Shown: positions 1 to 11,735, numbered from the stretch's first letter. The stretch: DNA of 64,000 nt from Fonsecaea monophora (GCF_001642475.1 NW_019173979.1:124001-188000); one strand, 5' to 3'. Notes: generated by a model from the sequence alone, not told the origin. A program made the numbers and translations.

Positions 1-549
1 TCCAAAGAGAAATGGGTCTTGACGATGGAGACGAAGCCCGAAAGGTGGAGTTTGACTTGATGTGCTGTCGATCCTTTTCACGGAGTCCATGTCCGTCTTG
101 ACAGCACACCATACAGCTTCTTGTTCAACAACCCTGGCAAATCACACAGAGACAAGAAATCTTCAACGGACTTGGACTCCGCTTCCTCGAAAGAGACCCA
201 TATCCGCACAGATGGGAGAGAGAGAGAGAGGGAGATTTTGATCAACCCTCTGTTCAGTATAGGCGGATCTCCCATGATGGCCACCTCACAATCACTCACG
301 AGAATGACAAATGAATTCCTCTGATCCACCGTGGCAAAAGAGAAAAACACACCACACACGATGCCTCTTGTGCGACTTGCCCTTCCCACAATTTATCCCA
401 GCGTCGAATCGAAATCTACCTGGAACATGCTTACCTGTCCGGCCCACAATCCCCTCCATTTGGCGGAACACAAACCTACCTACATATATTTGCGACAAAT
501 GTACTCTTGTGGCTTTCTTGCGGGCGCGGATATTTTGTGGTGAAGTCAC
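1..549. other. Left-edge intergenic region
   Basis: No gene was recognised here. The open frames on both strands are short and show no family resemblance. The right end is presumably the promoter and 5' leader of the MFS gene that starts at 550. A short GA-rich tract lies near 214-234. Confidence 0.5.
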
Positions 550-2404
550 ATGGATAGAAGAGATACTGCGACGCAAGAGATGGGAGAGGAGGATCATTAC
601 ACGATCAACGACATCCTCACCGAGTCCGATGTGACGACGCCGCTCCTCGCCGAGTCTGCTGGTGCCAAAGGGCGTCAAGAGAAATGGACGCCTGGGCCGG
701 GTTTTATATGGATAGAAATTGGTAAGAAGGTGGAAACAAAGGAGGGCTTTGATACTTTGTGATCCGATGCTGATATCTGTCCAGCCATCTTCTCCAACGT
801 CTTTCTCTCTGGCTTTGACGGGACCATCACGGCGTCAACATACGCGGTCATCGGGTCCGAGTTCAACGCGGCGAATACCATCTCATGGCTGACGACGTCG
901 TATCTGATCACCAGCACCGCCTTCCAGCCGCTGTACGGACGCTTCTCGGACATCTTGGGACGGCGAACCTGCTTCTTCACGGCCACGATCACGTTTCTGC
1001 TTGGATGTCTCGGGTGCGGGTTTGCGCCCGACATCGTCTCACTGAATCTGATGAGAGCCCTGACGGGGCTTGGAGGTGGAGGACTCATGACCATGGCCAC
1101 AATCATCAACTCGGACATCATCCCCTTCCAGGAACGGGGCATGTACCAGGCCTGTCAGAACGTCTTGCACGGATTTGGGTCCATCTGCGGGGCGTCGCTG
1201 GGCGGGCTGATTGCCGACCATATCGGGTGGCGATGGTGTTTTCTCCTGCAGGTGCCTGTCTCGACATTTGCGTTCGTCGTCGGACATTTCGTCATCACGA
1301 AGCACGCGACCAAGAAGTCAGTGACGGATGAGGAGTCGGAGGGCTCCAGCGCGGCCAAGCTCTCGTCGAAATGGGAGCAGATTGACCTCTCGGGCGCCGT
1401 CCTCTTGGTCCTGGGCCTCTCGGCGCAGCTGGGTGCCATGACCATGGGTGGAAACAACTACCCTTGGAGCGACGTTCGTGTCATTGTCGCCATGATCCTG
1501 AGTGTGATTCTCATTCTCGTATTCGTCGTGGTGGAGCTCAGGACAAAGGCCGTCCCAGTGATGCCCATGTCCATGTTGCATGGAACTCTCGCTATCTCGA
1601 ACCAGATCAGTAATGTGTGTGTCGGTATGGCTGCTTACTCTGTAAGTTCGGACTCCCACGAATTTCCTTTATGCGGGCATTGACAGACGAACAGTTCCTC
1701 TTCATCTCCCCCCTGTTCTTCCAGGTCGTTCTACGCGACAACCCCTCCGAGGCCGGCATGCGTCTGGTGATCCCGTCCCTGGCGACTCCTGCAGGCGGTG
1801 TTCTTTCAGGCATCGTCATGTCCCGCTGGGGCCGACTCAGTGAGCTCGTCAGGGCGGGCTGCTTCATCATGATGGTGGGAAACGGCCTCGTCGCCTCCCT
1901 CAAGTACCAGGATGCCTCGTGGAAGTACATGGTCTATCTGTTCCCCGCCAACTTTGGCCAGGGCATCTGCTACCCCGCGATCCTGTTTACCTTTCTCGCC
2001 GCGTTTGACCACAGTTGTAAGTGGACCCGGGGCCCGATACCTTTGCCAGAGGGGCATGATATGCTAACAGGCATATAGACCAAGCCGTGTCCACCTCGAC
2101 CGTGTACCTGTTCCGCTCCATGGGAACGGTCTGGGGCGTTGCGGCGTCGTCGACGTTGCTGCAGAACATCCTGGCGCAGCAACTCCCTTCGGCGCTCGAG
2201 GGAATTCCGAACAAGGACGAGTTGGTCTATCAGATCCGTCACTCGGTGGCCGTGTTGGACCATCTGCCGCCCGAGGTGCAGTCGGCGGCCAGGCATGTCT
2301 ACTACCGTGCCTTGAGATATGCCTACGTCGCCAACACTGCCGTCGCGGCCGTCGCGTTGGTATCGGCGTTCTTTGCTCGGGGGAAACGTCTTGATCGGAA
2401 ATAA
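550..2404 (+). CDS. MFS transporter, DHA2 (14-TM drug:H+ antiporter / vacuolar amino acid) type
   Basis: Four exons close in frame: 550-721, 785-1641, 1695-2016 and 2079-2404, giving 558 residues. The ATG at 550 is followed by an acidic soluble N-terminus, then multiple hydrophobic segments. The substrate is probably exported or moved into the vacuole by proton antiport; I infer this from the family, not from substrate residues. Visible family marks are the N-terminal LSGFDGTITAS segment in TM1, a GRRT loop-2/3 motif, the glycine-rich RALTGLGGGG segment, and an antiporter motif-C-like stretch around GASLGGLIADHIGWRW. These resemble the Fnx1/Vba and multidrug-resistance group of DHA2. For the third exon the acceptor at 1694 was chosen over 1686 because only it keeps the frame (ATG-GCT-GCT-TAC-TCT joined to TTC-CTC-TTC). 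No biosynthetic cluster surrounds it. Confidence 0.9.
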
Positions 2405-3742
2405 GAAAAGCTTAGATCATAGATTAGTATATAGAGAAAAAGGATGGTCAACAGCGCGCAAGCACAGTTCTGACAATGTGGCGAAAAACCTCGTCAAAGA
2501 AGCCGGCTTCACGGTGATTGATAGAAAAGCGACTTCAAAAACCCCCCGAGCAGGGGACAAATGGAGACTTCGACTCCACGACCACGTTACTCGAATGCCC
2601 ATATCCTTGATATACCACATTCGATATATCTAGGTTGAGTTCTATGCCGTGGATACATAACGAGGTACTTTGTCAAGCTGACTTTCGTCCACCCAGGGCT
2701 CTGGACAGGGCTTACAGAAAAAGGAACTCACATTCGAGAAGCTCGAAGCGACCGCCGAAGATGTCCTCGTGATCCTTCGGACGCTCGCGTTCCCACCGAC
2801 CTGGGTGTTGACGCTGAAAACCGCATCTCTTTGCACGCCGACGTCCTTCTGTCCGCAATAGGTGGATTTCAGGCCCGGCTGTGTCGGCAAGGGTCTGCTA
2901 CAAGGATAATTGTTCTATCAATCTTGCGGAACCCGCAGCATCCTTCGAAGGTGAAGCGCGTGGCGACAAGTCACGGTGAAGAGAAACAAGCTGGAGGATT
3001 GCCCAAGGCGGACAAGTAAGTTCCATGTGCATTCATTCTCCTTAATTTTGCCGCGGCAGATCCGATTGAGGGCAAGCTGACATATGTACCATCCATCTCC
3101 TTTTCACTCTAGGGTTAAGTTTTCAGTTTTCTTTGCACCATCCTCTCCTTGGTGTTTTTCGGTTGTCTGATTTGTGTCACGGGCGACCAAGACAACCCAT
3201 TTGACCCGGGCTTTGCGGGATGGCCGAGAAGAACATTACGCCGCAACCCGCTGCTCGAGAACTCACTTCACCATGATCTCGACTAGTCGAAACTTTCCTT
3301 GAAAACGATATCTTGTACCTCGTTGATCGAATAGCTGTGTCATCACTCTTCTGCCAAAAACCTTTCAGCAGTACTTGCTAGCCGCTCGTCTGATGTTCTG
3401 CTACGGCCCTGGCCACCTTTTACACAAGCCGCATCTCGCTGTCTTTTGGTAAGTGTAGCATTATCTCATCAACTCGTGCAGGCTCAATTGACGGCCGATA
3501 CAGATCATCCTTGTGAAACCACTAGGCCGACGGGGCGTACGAGGAGAGGCATTGTCAAACATTCGCTACACACGGTAGCTGCCGTTGGCTTCTTTGGCTG
3601 TCTACGCCTCTCAGCTACACGCGACCACCTCGCCCCAGCTACTGCGGCACCAGGAGGCAGGAAAAGCAAAGCTTCGACTTATCAAGGGGTCGCACTTTCT
3701 TCGCTCATCTCTCTCGGAGATTCTCAGAGCCAGCAGGAGTGC
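2405..3742. other. Intergenic region between MFS gene and NLR gene
   Basis: About 1.3 kb with no convincing gene. It holds the 3' flank of the MFS gene and lies beyond the stop codon of the NLR, so the two genes converge on it. Short open frames (for example around 2831-3019 and 3446-3769 on the plus strand) have no recognisable domain. Confidence 0.5.
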
Positions 3743-6700
3743 TTACCTCCGCGCTCCTTTCTCAACTAGTAGACGTACTATTTGCTCGCGACCTTTCCTT
3801 GATGCCGCCTGTAGTGCGTTACCATATTCGCCACCTTGAGCGTTCACCTCCGCGCCTTTCTCAATCAGTAGACGCACTACTTGCTCGTAACCTCTATATG
3901 ATGCCGCCTGTAGTGCGTTACCATATTCGCCACCTTGAGCGTTTACCTCCGCTCCTTTCTCAATCAGTAGACGTACTACTTGCTCGTCACCATCTAATGA
4001 TGCCGCCTGTAGTGCGTTACTATATTCGCCACCTTGAGCATTTACCTCCGCCCCTTCCTTAATCAGTAGACGTACTACTTGCTCCATACCTCCTCGTGAT
4101 GCCGTCTGTAGTGCGTTACTATAGTAGCCACCTTGAGCGTTTACCTCCGCGCCTTTCTTAATTAGTAGACGCACTACTTGCTCGTCACCTCCCCATGATG
4201 CCGCCTGTAGTGCGTTACCATAGTGGCCACCTTGAGCGTTTACCTCCGCTCCATTCTCAATTAGTAGACGCACCACTTGCTCGTGACCTCTTAATGATGC
4301 CGCCTGTAGTGCGTTACCATAGGGGCCACCTTGAGCGTTTACCTCCGCTCCATTCTCAATTAGTAGACGCACCACTCGCTCGTGACCCTCCGATGATGCC
4401 GCCTGTAGTGCGTTACCATAGTAGCCACCTTGAGCGTTCACCTCCGCTCCAGCCGTGATCAAGAATTGGACTAAAGAAACTCTACCAGTCATTGCCGCTT
4501 GTTGTAGTGCGTTTCCAGATTGTTCCGTCATCTGGTTAATCTGGCCGCCACTGCTGACCAACAATCGGACAATATCCTCATGACCAGATCCAGCCGCATA
4601 CACCAAGGGTGTTCGACCATCATGATCTTTGGGTTCGATTTCAGCCCCTGCTTTTAGCAAAGCCCCTACCACCGTTATATGGCCGTTCCCAGCTGCAAGG
4701 TGGAGCGCCCGACACCCATCGCCGTCGTTTTGCTCCAGACTCGTTCCTCGTTTTCGCAGCTCCTCAACGATATCAATCAGGTTGAACTGACACGCGACAT
4801 GGAGGACCAGAGTATCCTTGGCAGGACAATATCTATTCCACCTATCCAGTGCCCTGAAGAGCCGCACCCATTTCGGCAAGGTATCCTGGAGTTCGTTCAG
4901 TCCTGGCGTAAAGTCCGGTCTGGAAAAATAGTGTTCATTCGACTTCTCCGCGTGGTGAAACAGCTCTGTAACGGCATATTTAAGAAACGGCGTTAGTGAT
5001 TCAACCTTTTCGTCCCAATAGCTGTCTTCCTCGAACCGCACCTCTTCCAAGCCAATGTAGCTGAGACATCCCCGGAAAAGTACACCGTGGCTTCGGTGCA
5101 CTTCGTGCCACGGCTCTGACTTCAGCGACTCGTGACAATACGCTTTCTCCAGCTCCCCAGTCAGAGAAGAGAGGAAGGCAAGTCCATGCGGCACCAAGAA
5201 GTCGTTAACGGATTGGTGAATCACCTGGACTGTCTTGTCTGTTTCCTCTTCATCGCTTATCGATTCAACGAGTCCTCCAGAGAGGCTCACAATCAATAGC
5301 TCCATACGACTGTCCGTGTCAACAAAATCTTCCGTGTCTTGATAGCGAAGACGAGCCGGACTGGTCTTGGCCTTCGTGGCAGCCATCGCAACGCGAAGCT
5401 CCGTCACCGTCAGTGGTCGACGGCCAAGACAGACCCAGCGCAGGAGCAGAAGCGTTCGTGGTCGATTGTCACGGTCAATCACCTGCTCAAGGATGTACTT
5501 GTATACTTCGCTGAGCTCTTTTGGCACTTCTCGTAATTGGCGACGGATCTCTGACGGAGACTTACCGTCGAGAATGTATTTCGCCGCCATCGGCACAACC
5601 AGACTGACCCATTGAAAAACTCCCGCAGCTCGTTGCGTGAGCTCCTCGACCAGACTTGCCAGGTAGGCCGCTCGTCAGGTTGCGCTCCGGCGAGATCTTC
5701 GATCTTCAAGTGGTCTTGTATGAAGGAGATGATGTCATTTTCGTTAAGTTGATCAACCCTTATCTCTGCACCTAGTGTCTTGAGGGGTACAGGGTAAGGG
5801 CGACATGAGAAACAGATTCTTATCTTGCTCTTTGTGGTACTGAGCGAGTCGTTGTTCAATCGGTGGAAGGACGTGGCGATCTGCTGGGCGGCAGTCGCAC
5901 CAGCTTCGTCCAGAGCATCCACAAAGATCACCAACCTCCGCGATTGCGCAGCTTCCAACGCCGCTTTGAGAAATAAACCCTCCAGCTCTGGGCGTTGCCA
6001 TTCCCACTGGTGGCCACCAGATCCAAACGCAACTTGCTTGTCCTCAAAGACTTTGCGAATTGGGCCTCGAATTGTCGGACATTGGGTGTAAAGCTGATTG
6101 AGGAGGGCTCGATACATTCCCAAGGATGATTTCTGTAATGGAGTGCCGCGGCCACTGAAGAAAAACTCAAGGCGAGTGCTTGGGGTACTGCCGGATTCGT
6201 CCTTCATCGCATTGTAGATGAACGACATCAAAGTTGACTTTCCTGCCCCAGGTTTACCCGTGATCCATAACAGACCCGAGGACTGAGTCTGCCAGGATGT
6301 ATATGTGTCATCATGAAGGATCCATTGACACGTGTTTCGGTGAGCACGGTCAATGTTATTTCGTCGTTGAAACATTTCTGCGAATGCCAGGGATTTCAAA
6401 ACCTCTTCAGAAAACGGAAAAAAATCAGTTAGTTGTGGAGAAACTGGTGATGTTCGGCTGGAAAGCGCCTAAACGCACCTGCGTCGGTCGATGTCATCCC
6501 AACGTGTTGTTCTGCTGCCCATTTTATGTATTAGCATTTTGAAGAGACGGCGGGTCTGCTAGGACATCCACCATTATCGGTCCATTTTTTGATCCACTGC
6601 ACGAGATCCCTAAAGTTCTCATCGTCTGCAGATGCGAACCGCTGAATGTCAAGATGGCCTTTCTCAAACCCAATCTCGCGCGAGCCGTCGATCACCGCCG

Positions 6701-8015
6701 AATTCCTGTCTACGACCTGCAACGAAAGAAGCCTCTTAACCGTCGTGCTTACGCCATGTCTTGTCAAGGCTCGCTCACCTGTGTCACAGAAATTCCAAAG
6801 ATCGCTTCTGCCACCGTTTCAAACACGCACACTGTATTCTGAGGCCCACAATGTCCTCCTAGATATCGCATGAAGCTACGGTGGAGCGATTCGTTGAGAT
6901 TCGAGTTCGGCTGGACCACTTCCAACAAGCTCGTGCTGGCTCCCGTCCAATATCCGAAGAGCGACATCACTCGCCCGAAAAACGTCAAATTAGCTCCTTT
7001 GTGAGGGGTGCCGAGAAATATAAAGCCTTTAGTGTTCTTCAGTACAGCTTGACAGAACTCATCAGTGGTATCGGCAGCAGCGTTGACCAACATCTTGCCG
7101 AGATCAGTCTTTCTGGTCGATGGCTGCTAGCATTATGCGACCCACCTGCTTGATGATCAGTCCTCCAAAGCTGTGACCAATGAACACGAGAGGACGATCC
7201 CAATCCTGCCGAGCGGCACCAAAATGCTTAGCTCAAAAACAGACGATGATTTCGAGTGAGGAAAACTACTTACTTCTTTCCTTTGACGGACCCGGCGCAG
7301 TCCACGAAGAAGGTCGTCGCCATAGTGCTGCAAAGACTTGTTGATGGCACCGGTGTCCCACCGGGTGTTGTGGTTGCATACTAGGACCCGAATGTTGAGA
7401 TTCTCTTTAGGGAGCAGATCACGAGGCCATGATACGGTGGGACCTGCTGGCGAGGATGGACGAGGCTGCCATGTAGTGGTCGGATTGGAACCAAGGCCAT
7501 GTACAGCAACAACACTGTTATGCAGGAAGGCAAATATCAGCCACGGTCGCATCAACAACAGTTTTAAGAGACTTTCAAGCTGACTCTGCAACAATAGGTG
7601 GAGATTCCGAGTTCACACTCTCGGTCTTGGGAGGATGGATCTCCTCAACAGATGGAAATGTCGGGTGCCGTGGCGAGGCGGGGAAAATCAATGGCTGGAG
7701 AGGGGAGAGGGCGACGCAGAAGACAAAATCGACAACTATGAACAGTATCAAAGAGTACGCAGACCACGATGGCCATAGCTGGGGAAGGATCAGGACACTG
7801 AATTCGAGGAGGCCTAGCGCGAGGCCCCAAACACGATGGAAAAGACTGTCTGAAACTACGGTTGCCCACGCGAAATATGCTCCAGTTGCGGTAACAAGTG
7901 CTTCAACAGTCGTCATCGTCATATTCGCCTTGATGAGGTCTGCCTCCAGAGGCAGTTTTACTTTGTCGGCCTTGGTCGTTGAAGACGCTTTGCGAGGAGG
8001 GGCTGGTCGTGCCAT
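3743..8015 (-). CDS. NLR-type protein: membrane N-terminus, alpha/beta hydrolase, NACHT, ankyrin repeats (one apparent frameshift)
   Basis: Proposed exons, transcribed right to left: 8015-7585, 7514-7274, 7205-7146, 7093-6779, 6716-6572, 6514-6479 and 6404-3743; about 1,296 residues. Residues 1-143 carry roughly three hydrophobic segments. The first junction creates the Asp of DVVAVHGLGSNP, the usual entry of the lipase-like (SesB-type) effector domain. Its nucleophile motif GHSFGG has Ser near 236. The NACHT module follows, with Walker A GKPGAGKST (about 459-467) and Walker B LVIFVDALDE (about 568-577). Then come diverged ankyrin repeats and seven near-identical ones. Known relatives sense non-self and trigger cell death; that role is inferred. 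The reading frame shifts once near 5655, between TWQ and SLVEEL; restoring it needs one added base, so the copy may be inactive or the base may be a sequencing error. Weak splice sites (GTCAGC donor at 7584, AAG acceptors) leave the 5' junctions less certain. The N-terminal exon could instead be a separate small gene. Confidence 0.72.
3758..4450 (-). repeat. Seven 99-bp ankyrin-coding tandem repeats
   Basis: Seven consecutive 33-residue units, each opening with GAEVNAQGG and closing with VVRLLI plus two residues, encode the C-terminus of the NLR. They are nearly identical except at a few positions: residue 10, residue 12, and the segment at about residues 20-23 after the NALQAAS core. Older, more diverged ankyrin units lie upstream, at about 4450-4820. 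Near-identity between units suggests recent expansion or concerted evolution, and the array length may vary between strains. Confidence 0.9.
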
Positions 8016-8131
8016 TCCTAAAGTAGTGTAGCGGATCTTTGATCTGAAGGCCCACGTCAGGCCTTCGACGCTGAAGATGAACCGTCAGCCATTCCCCAAA
8101 GTTTTGCCGTCCCACACCACCAATTCAAGCA

Positions 8132-9199
8132 ATGAATCGGACCCCTTTTGCTCACGAGGACGAGCTCTACCACCAGCTTTACATTACGTCGGATCAGCGC
8201 TCCGTTCAACGGCGGCCTAAAGCGATAGCTTCTGCCTCTCAGAATGGTAGCACTACAATAGACACTACAACAGAGAAAACCTATCTTCCTGGCCAGCCGT
8301 ACATTGGCCTAGGGGACCCGAGGATCGGATCTTATCTTGAATCCGAGCTTGTGACGAGAGACCTCAACAAGCTCGCCCCCCACCTTTGGCTAGTCGCCAA
8401 ACAAGACAGCTCTCATATATCATCTCTCACCCATCAGATTGTCAGAGGGCGTCAGATCATCATCACCGAGAAGCCGGAATTGCATCTCGTCTGGATCTAC
8501 AATCGCGTTTACATCAAGCCAATACCCAGATATCTCTTATCACATGCGTTTTGGAAGTTCTACCTCATCGACAAACACTCACCGGTACCGGAACCGCTGA
8601 GACAAGACATTACAAGAGCAGCTCTTGGCTTTTTGAGGTCATACCGGTACCTGGTACAGCACAAATCAGACTTTGTCCTTGCCACAGACGACAAAGTACG
8701 GTTGCTGCCCAAAGGCACGCGCCATTCTGACTTTATCAGGTTCATCCGGCGTTTCGAACAGATGACGGATACTGACGTCTCGCCACGCTACGAGTTTGGA
8801 GAATTACGATTAACACGACTGAACTTCTGGACTAAGATATTTCTTCGACGCTACACCTATCAGAAAGTTCACGGGCAGTACGGCGCTTATTTCGCTCAAT
8901 TCTACGGTCCAATCCTTTTCGTCTTTGGAGTTTTCAGTGTAGCTCTCAGTGCCATGCAAGTCGGCCTAGCGATTCAACCTTTCGTCAAAGTGGGACCATC
9001 ATGGACGGTATTTGCTGAAGTCTCCCGTTGGTTCGCGATCTCGACACTTTTATGTGTGGCTCTCATAGTGCTGTTCCTTATAGCCATACTCGCATCCCTC
9101 TCGGGTCGCGAAACCGTGTTCGCTATCAAGGACCGGATTCTGAAAGCGACACCAATGCCTCTAGAAGATGCCGAGGCCAGAATGCCCGTGGGTCAGTGA
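8132..9199 (+). CDS. DUF6601-like ascomycete membrane protein
   Basis: A single uninterrupted frame of 355 residues from the ATG at 8132. The soluble N-terminal two thirds contain a conserved-looking block (PHLWLVAKQDSSHISSLTHQ, then the IKPIPRYLLSHAFW region) that I recognise as typical of the ascomycete DUF6601 family. Two strongly hydrophobic segments near residues 259-282 and 300-325 predict a C-terminal hairpin membrane anchor, with a short charged tail after it. The molecular function of the family is unknown. Its start is only 116 bases from the start of the divergently transcribed NLR, so the two probably share a promoter. No signal peptide is evident. Confidence 0.75.
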   Translation: MNRTPFAHEDELYHQLYITSDQRSVQRRPKAIASASQNGSTTIDTTTEKTYLPGQPYIGLGDPRIGSYLESELVTRDLNKLAPHLWLVAKQDSSHISSLTHQIVRGRQIIITEKPELHLVWIYNRVYIKPIPRYLLSHAFWKFYLIDKHSPVPEPLRQDITRAALGFLRSYRYLVQHKSDFVLATDDKVRLLPKGTRHSDFIRFIRRFEQMTDTDVSPRYEFGELRLTRLNFWTKIFLRRYTYQKVHGQYGAYFAQFYGPILFVFGVFSVALSAMQVGLAIQPFVKVGPSWTVFAEVSRWFAISTLLCVALIVLFLIAILASLSGRETVFAIKDRILKATPMPLEDAEARMPVGQ

Positions 9200-9831
9200 C
9201 CGATACAAGTGGTCTGCAGATCAAGTATCGAGGCCAGCTTCTTGTTTCTTTGGAGGAAAGTTGCAGCTCGGTCAGCACTCGGGGGAGCACATGCAAGACA
9301 ATTGCATGAGTGTTGTGCTTATTGGAGCATGCTGCAGCAAGGCGCAAGTTGTGCATGGAATGCCGTAATATTTACCTGTTTCCAGGAAGTTGCGGTTAGC
9401 ACATACGACGGTCAACGCTGTGAATGAAGTGGGGTCAGGAGACTATCCGTACAAAGGTTTGAAATTGATTCGAGGAAGCAAGCTGATGATAGAAGGTCCG
9501 AATCAAGCGTCAAGCGCAAAGGGACGAAAGTTGGCGCCGACTAACAATCTTGCTCACTTGCGATCAGCATTGTGTAGAGAGGCGGCTGCGCTCGCTGGGT
9601 TGCGCGGCGAGCCTGTGTTCTGGCTATTTTGGGCGCAATAGCGTCGCTCGGGCCGCCTTCTCGTTTCGGCCGTCGGCGACAGCAACGTCCATCCAAATCC
9701 GGACGCGGCCAACACGCGCTTCATCTTGTTGTCCACCCCTCATCGTCGCCGCAGGAATGCCTGACAGCGTTGCAAGAGTCCCGGGACCTGGCGGCGTTGC
9801 AAGAGGACCGACACCTTGGGCCGTTGCACGA

Positions 9832-10165
9832 CTGCCGTTGAGATGCCTGTGCCGCCGAGAGTCTGCTGCTGATGCTGCGGCCGTTGCGGCCGTTGAGATG
9901 CTGGTGCCGAGATACATGTCCCACCTAGAGTGTTTGCCTTGTCCGACTGAGACTGCTTTCTTGTGCCTCCGAGAGCGTTTTGCGTGTGCTGCTAAGGCTG
10001 TTTGGCTGGTGCCGTGGAGCTTGTCTAGCTGAGGGCTTTCTTGTGCCACCGAGATGCTTGCGCCCCCGAGTGTTTGCTTGTCCGCTGAGATGCCTGGGCT
10101 GCTGAGATTTTTGGGCCGACGAGAGGGTTTTGTACCGCTGAGAGTCTTTTGCTTGTACCGCTGAT
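9832..10165. repeat. Degenerate approximately 20-bp tandem repeat
   Basis: A short core of the form CCG-N-(C/T)-GAGA, often preceded by TTGT or TGTG, recurs about fourteen times at irregular spacing of roughly 15-35 bases. It is preceded at about 9768-9832 by three copies of a CGTTGCA-type motif. Copies are diverged and the stretch is unlikely to be coding; it looks like a decayed minisatellite. Confidence 0.6.
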
Positions 10166-11298
10166 CCGTGTAGCAGTCGAAACTAGCAGTAAATCAATTG
10201 GCTGACCACGAAGCATTCACCATCCGCAGCGCTTTCTTCGAACTCATGTGGTAGAGTGGCTGCCAGCATGATTGTATAATGAATGAGAGTCCCCGATATC
10301 AACTTGCGCGAAGCCCCTGAGCAATGAAGCACTTTGACTCAAGGGGGATGGCCAAGCTTTGACCCAGACTAACCCAACCTAGAGAAAGGGAACTTTTGTG
10401 ACCATGACGTCAACTAGAATCGGGGCCAAGTATTGGGCACTGATAGGCTAGGCCGAGGCCATAATTTGGCAACTATGGGCGGCGAGGCGGGTGCCGGGCA
10501 CAGGGTCCCTGGCCCAGATATGGGCGCGATTGATCCGTTGCTCAGGCTGACTACCACCATACTCAGTCACGTGCACGGGCATCTCAGGTTGAAAGCAGCG
10601 TGGCTCGGGGCCATGGTCAGGTCCAGAGATGGAAATGGAAAGTCCTCGTGTCGAGATTTCGACCTCGAAATGGCTGTATCTTGAACACGCCTTGCTCCGC
10701 CCTTTCGCTACCTCTCACACCCAGCCTTCTTTGCGTAATCGTATCACGTACGCGTCCTGCGTCCCGCACGAGACATGACTGTTGAAGCTTGACCTACAAG
10801 CCTGCGGTACTCAAAAGTGAGAGCACTCTCCAAAGAACCTAGTCCAAGACCTGCCGACTCTAGATCACTGGGTGGATTGACACATGGAGTCCAACTCCGT
10901 CCCGCCATGGCTAACACCCTGCCGCCCTACGACACGGAGTCCAAGTCCGTCGGGCTTCGTCGTCCATCGTCTAGGATTTCGCAATCACATCATTGTAAGC
11001 TTCCACAGTGGCTTGCCTCTACCAGCTACCAGGCAGATGATTCTCAGGCGACACGTCGAGTTCGTAACGAGGCTATGATTTCCAAGCGACATGGAGGTTG
11101 CGGCGTATGTATCGCGGTGTGGATCCCGTTTGGTCGTCGATGGAGTTGGACTCCGTTTCTCGGCAATGGCGTTATCTCTCTCACACTCGGTCAGTCAGTC
11201 ACTATCAGCCAAGCACGAAAGAATCTTGCAAGCCTTGTCCTCCTTCTCATTCTCGATCTCGATATCGCTCTATTGAAAATCCGAAGGCTTTTTTGGAG

Positions 11299-11300
<2 letters not shown>

Positions 11301-11342
<42 letters not shown>
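11301..11342. repeat. (GT)21 microsatellite
   Basis: Twenty-one uninterrupted GT dinucleotides, about 390 bases upstream of the ATG of the following MFS permease gene. Length polymorphism is expected. Confidence 0.97.
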
Positions 11343-11344
<2 letters not shown>

Positions 11345-11735
11345 TAAACAAACCCCTGGCCAAAGGTGTAGATGCAGATGCAGATGCAATACACATGTTA
11401 GACTACCACTGCCTAGTGTAGTGCACACACGCGCCTCATTAGCCCGGAAGGACAGATACAAGAGCGGCAAGGCTCTGGGGGGGAGGGGAGTGGCTCACGC
11501 TACCCTGCTGGCAGAGGATGATCACCCTTTCTTTGGAGTACATGCCACCGCTTGATGGCGTGCTCAATCTTCGGTCCTATAAGGAGAATATATATACCAC
11601 CCTCGAAGCTCCATTCCGTCTGACAGGGGACGACCGGTCATTTTTTGATACCGGATTTTTTTTTCTGATAGATACCCCTGAGGTGTCTCTATACCTCACT
11701 GGTCTTTGTTCATTTGCGTGGCACAGACGTCAAGC

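Larger units (their letters stand above)
9200..11735. other. 2.5-kb gene-poor region with simple repeats
   Basis: No gene was recognised on either strand; the open frames here are low complexity, read across repeats and match no family I know. It includes the 3' flank of the DUF6601-like gene, a decayed minisatellite (9832-10165), a GT microsatellite (11301-11342) and the promoter of the MFS gene at 11736. Confidence 0.5.

Noticed and set aside
2643..3019. Short coding-like stretch rich in Lys, Glu and Leu codons on the plus strand
   Set aside because: Frames break repeatedly, the apparent starts are not ATG and no domain can be recognised.
3739..4458. Plus-strand open frames with repeated MPPVVRY-type units
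   Set aside because: They are the antisense shadow of the ankyrin repeat array, which has a clear domain identity on the minus strand.
10866..11160. Repeated GGAGTCCAACTCCGT-like words (direct and inverted)
   Set aside because: Only three imperfect copies with no consistent spacing; too little to call a repeat or operator.
10817..11347. Plus-strand frame of about 176 codons
   Set aside because: It reads through the GT microsatellite, lacks family similarity and has a non-ATG or weak start; probably not a gene.
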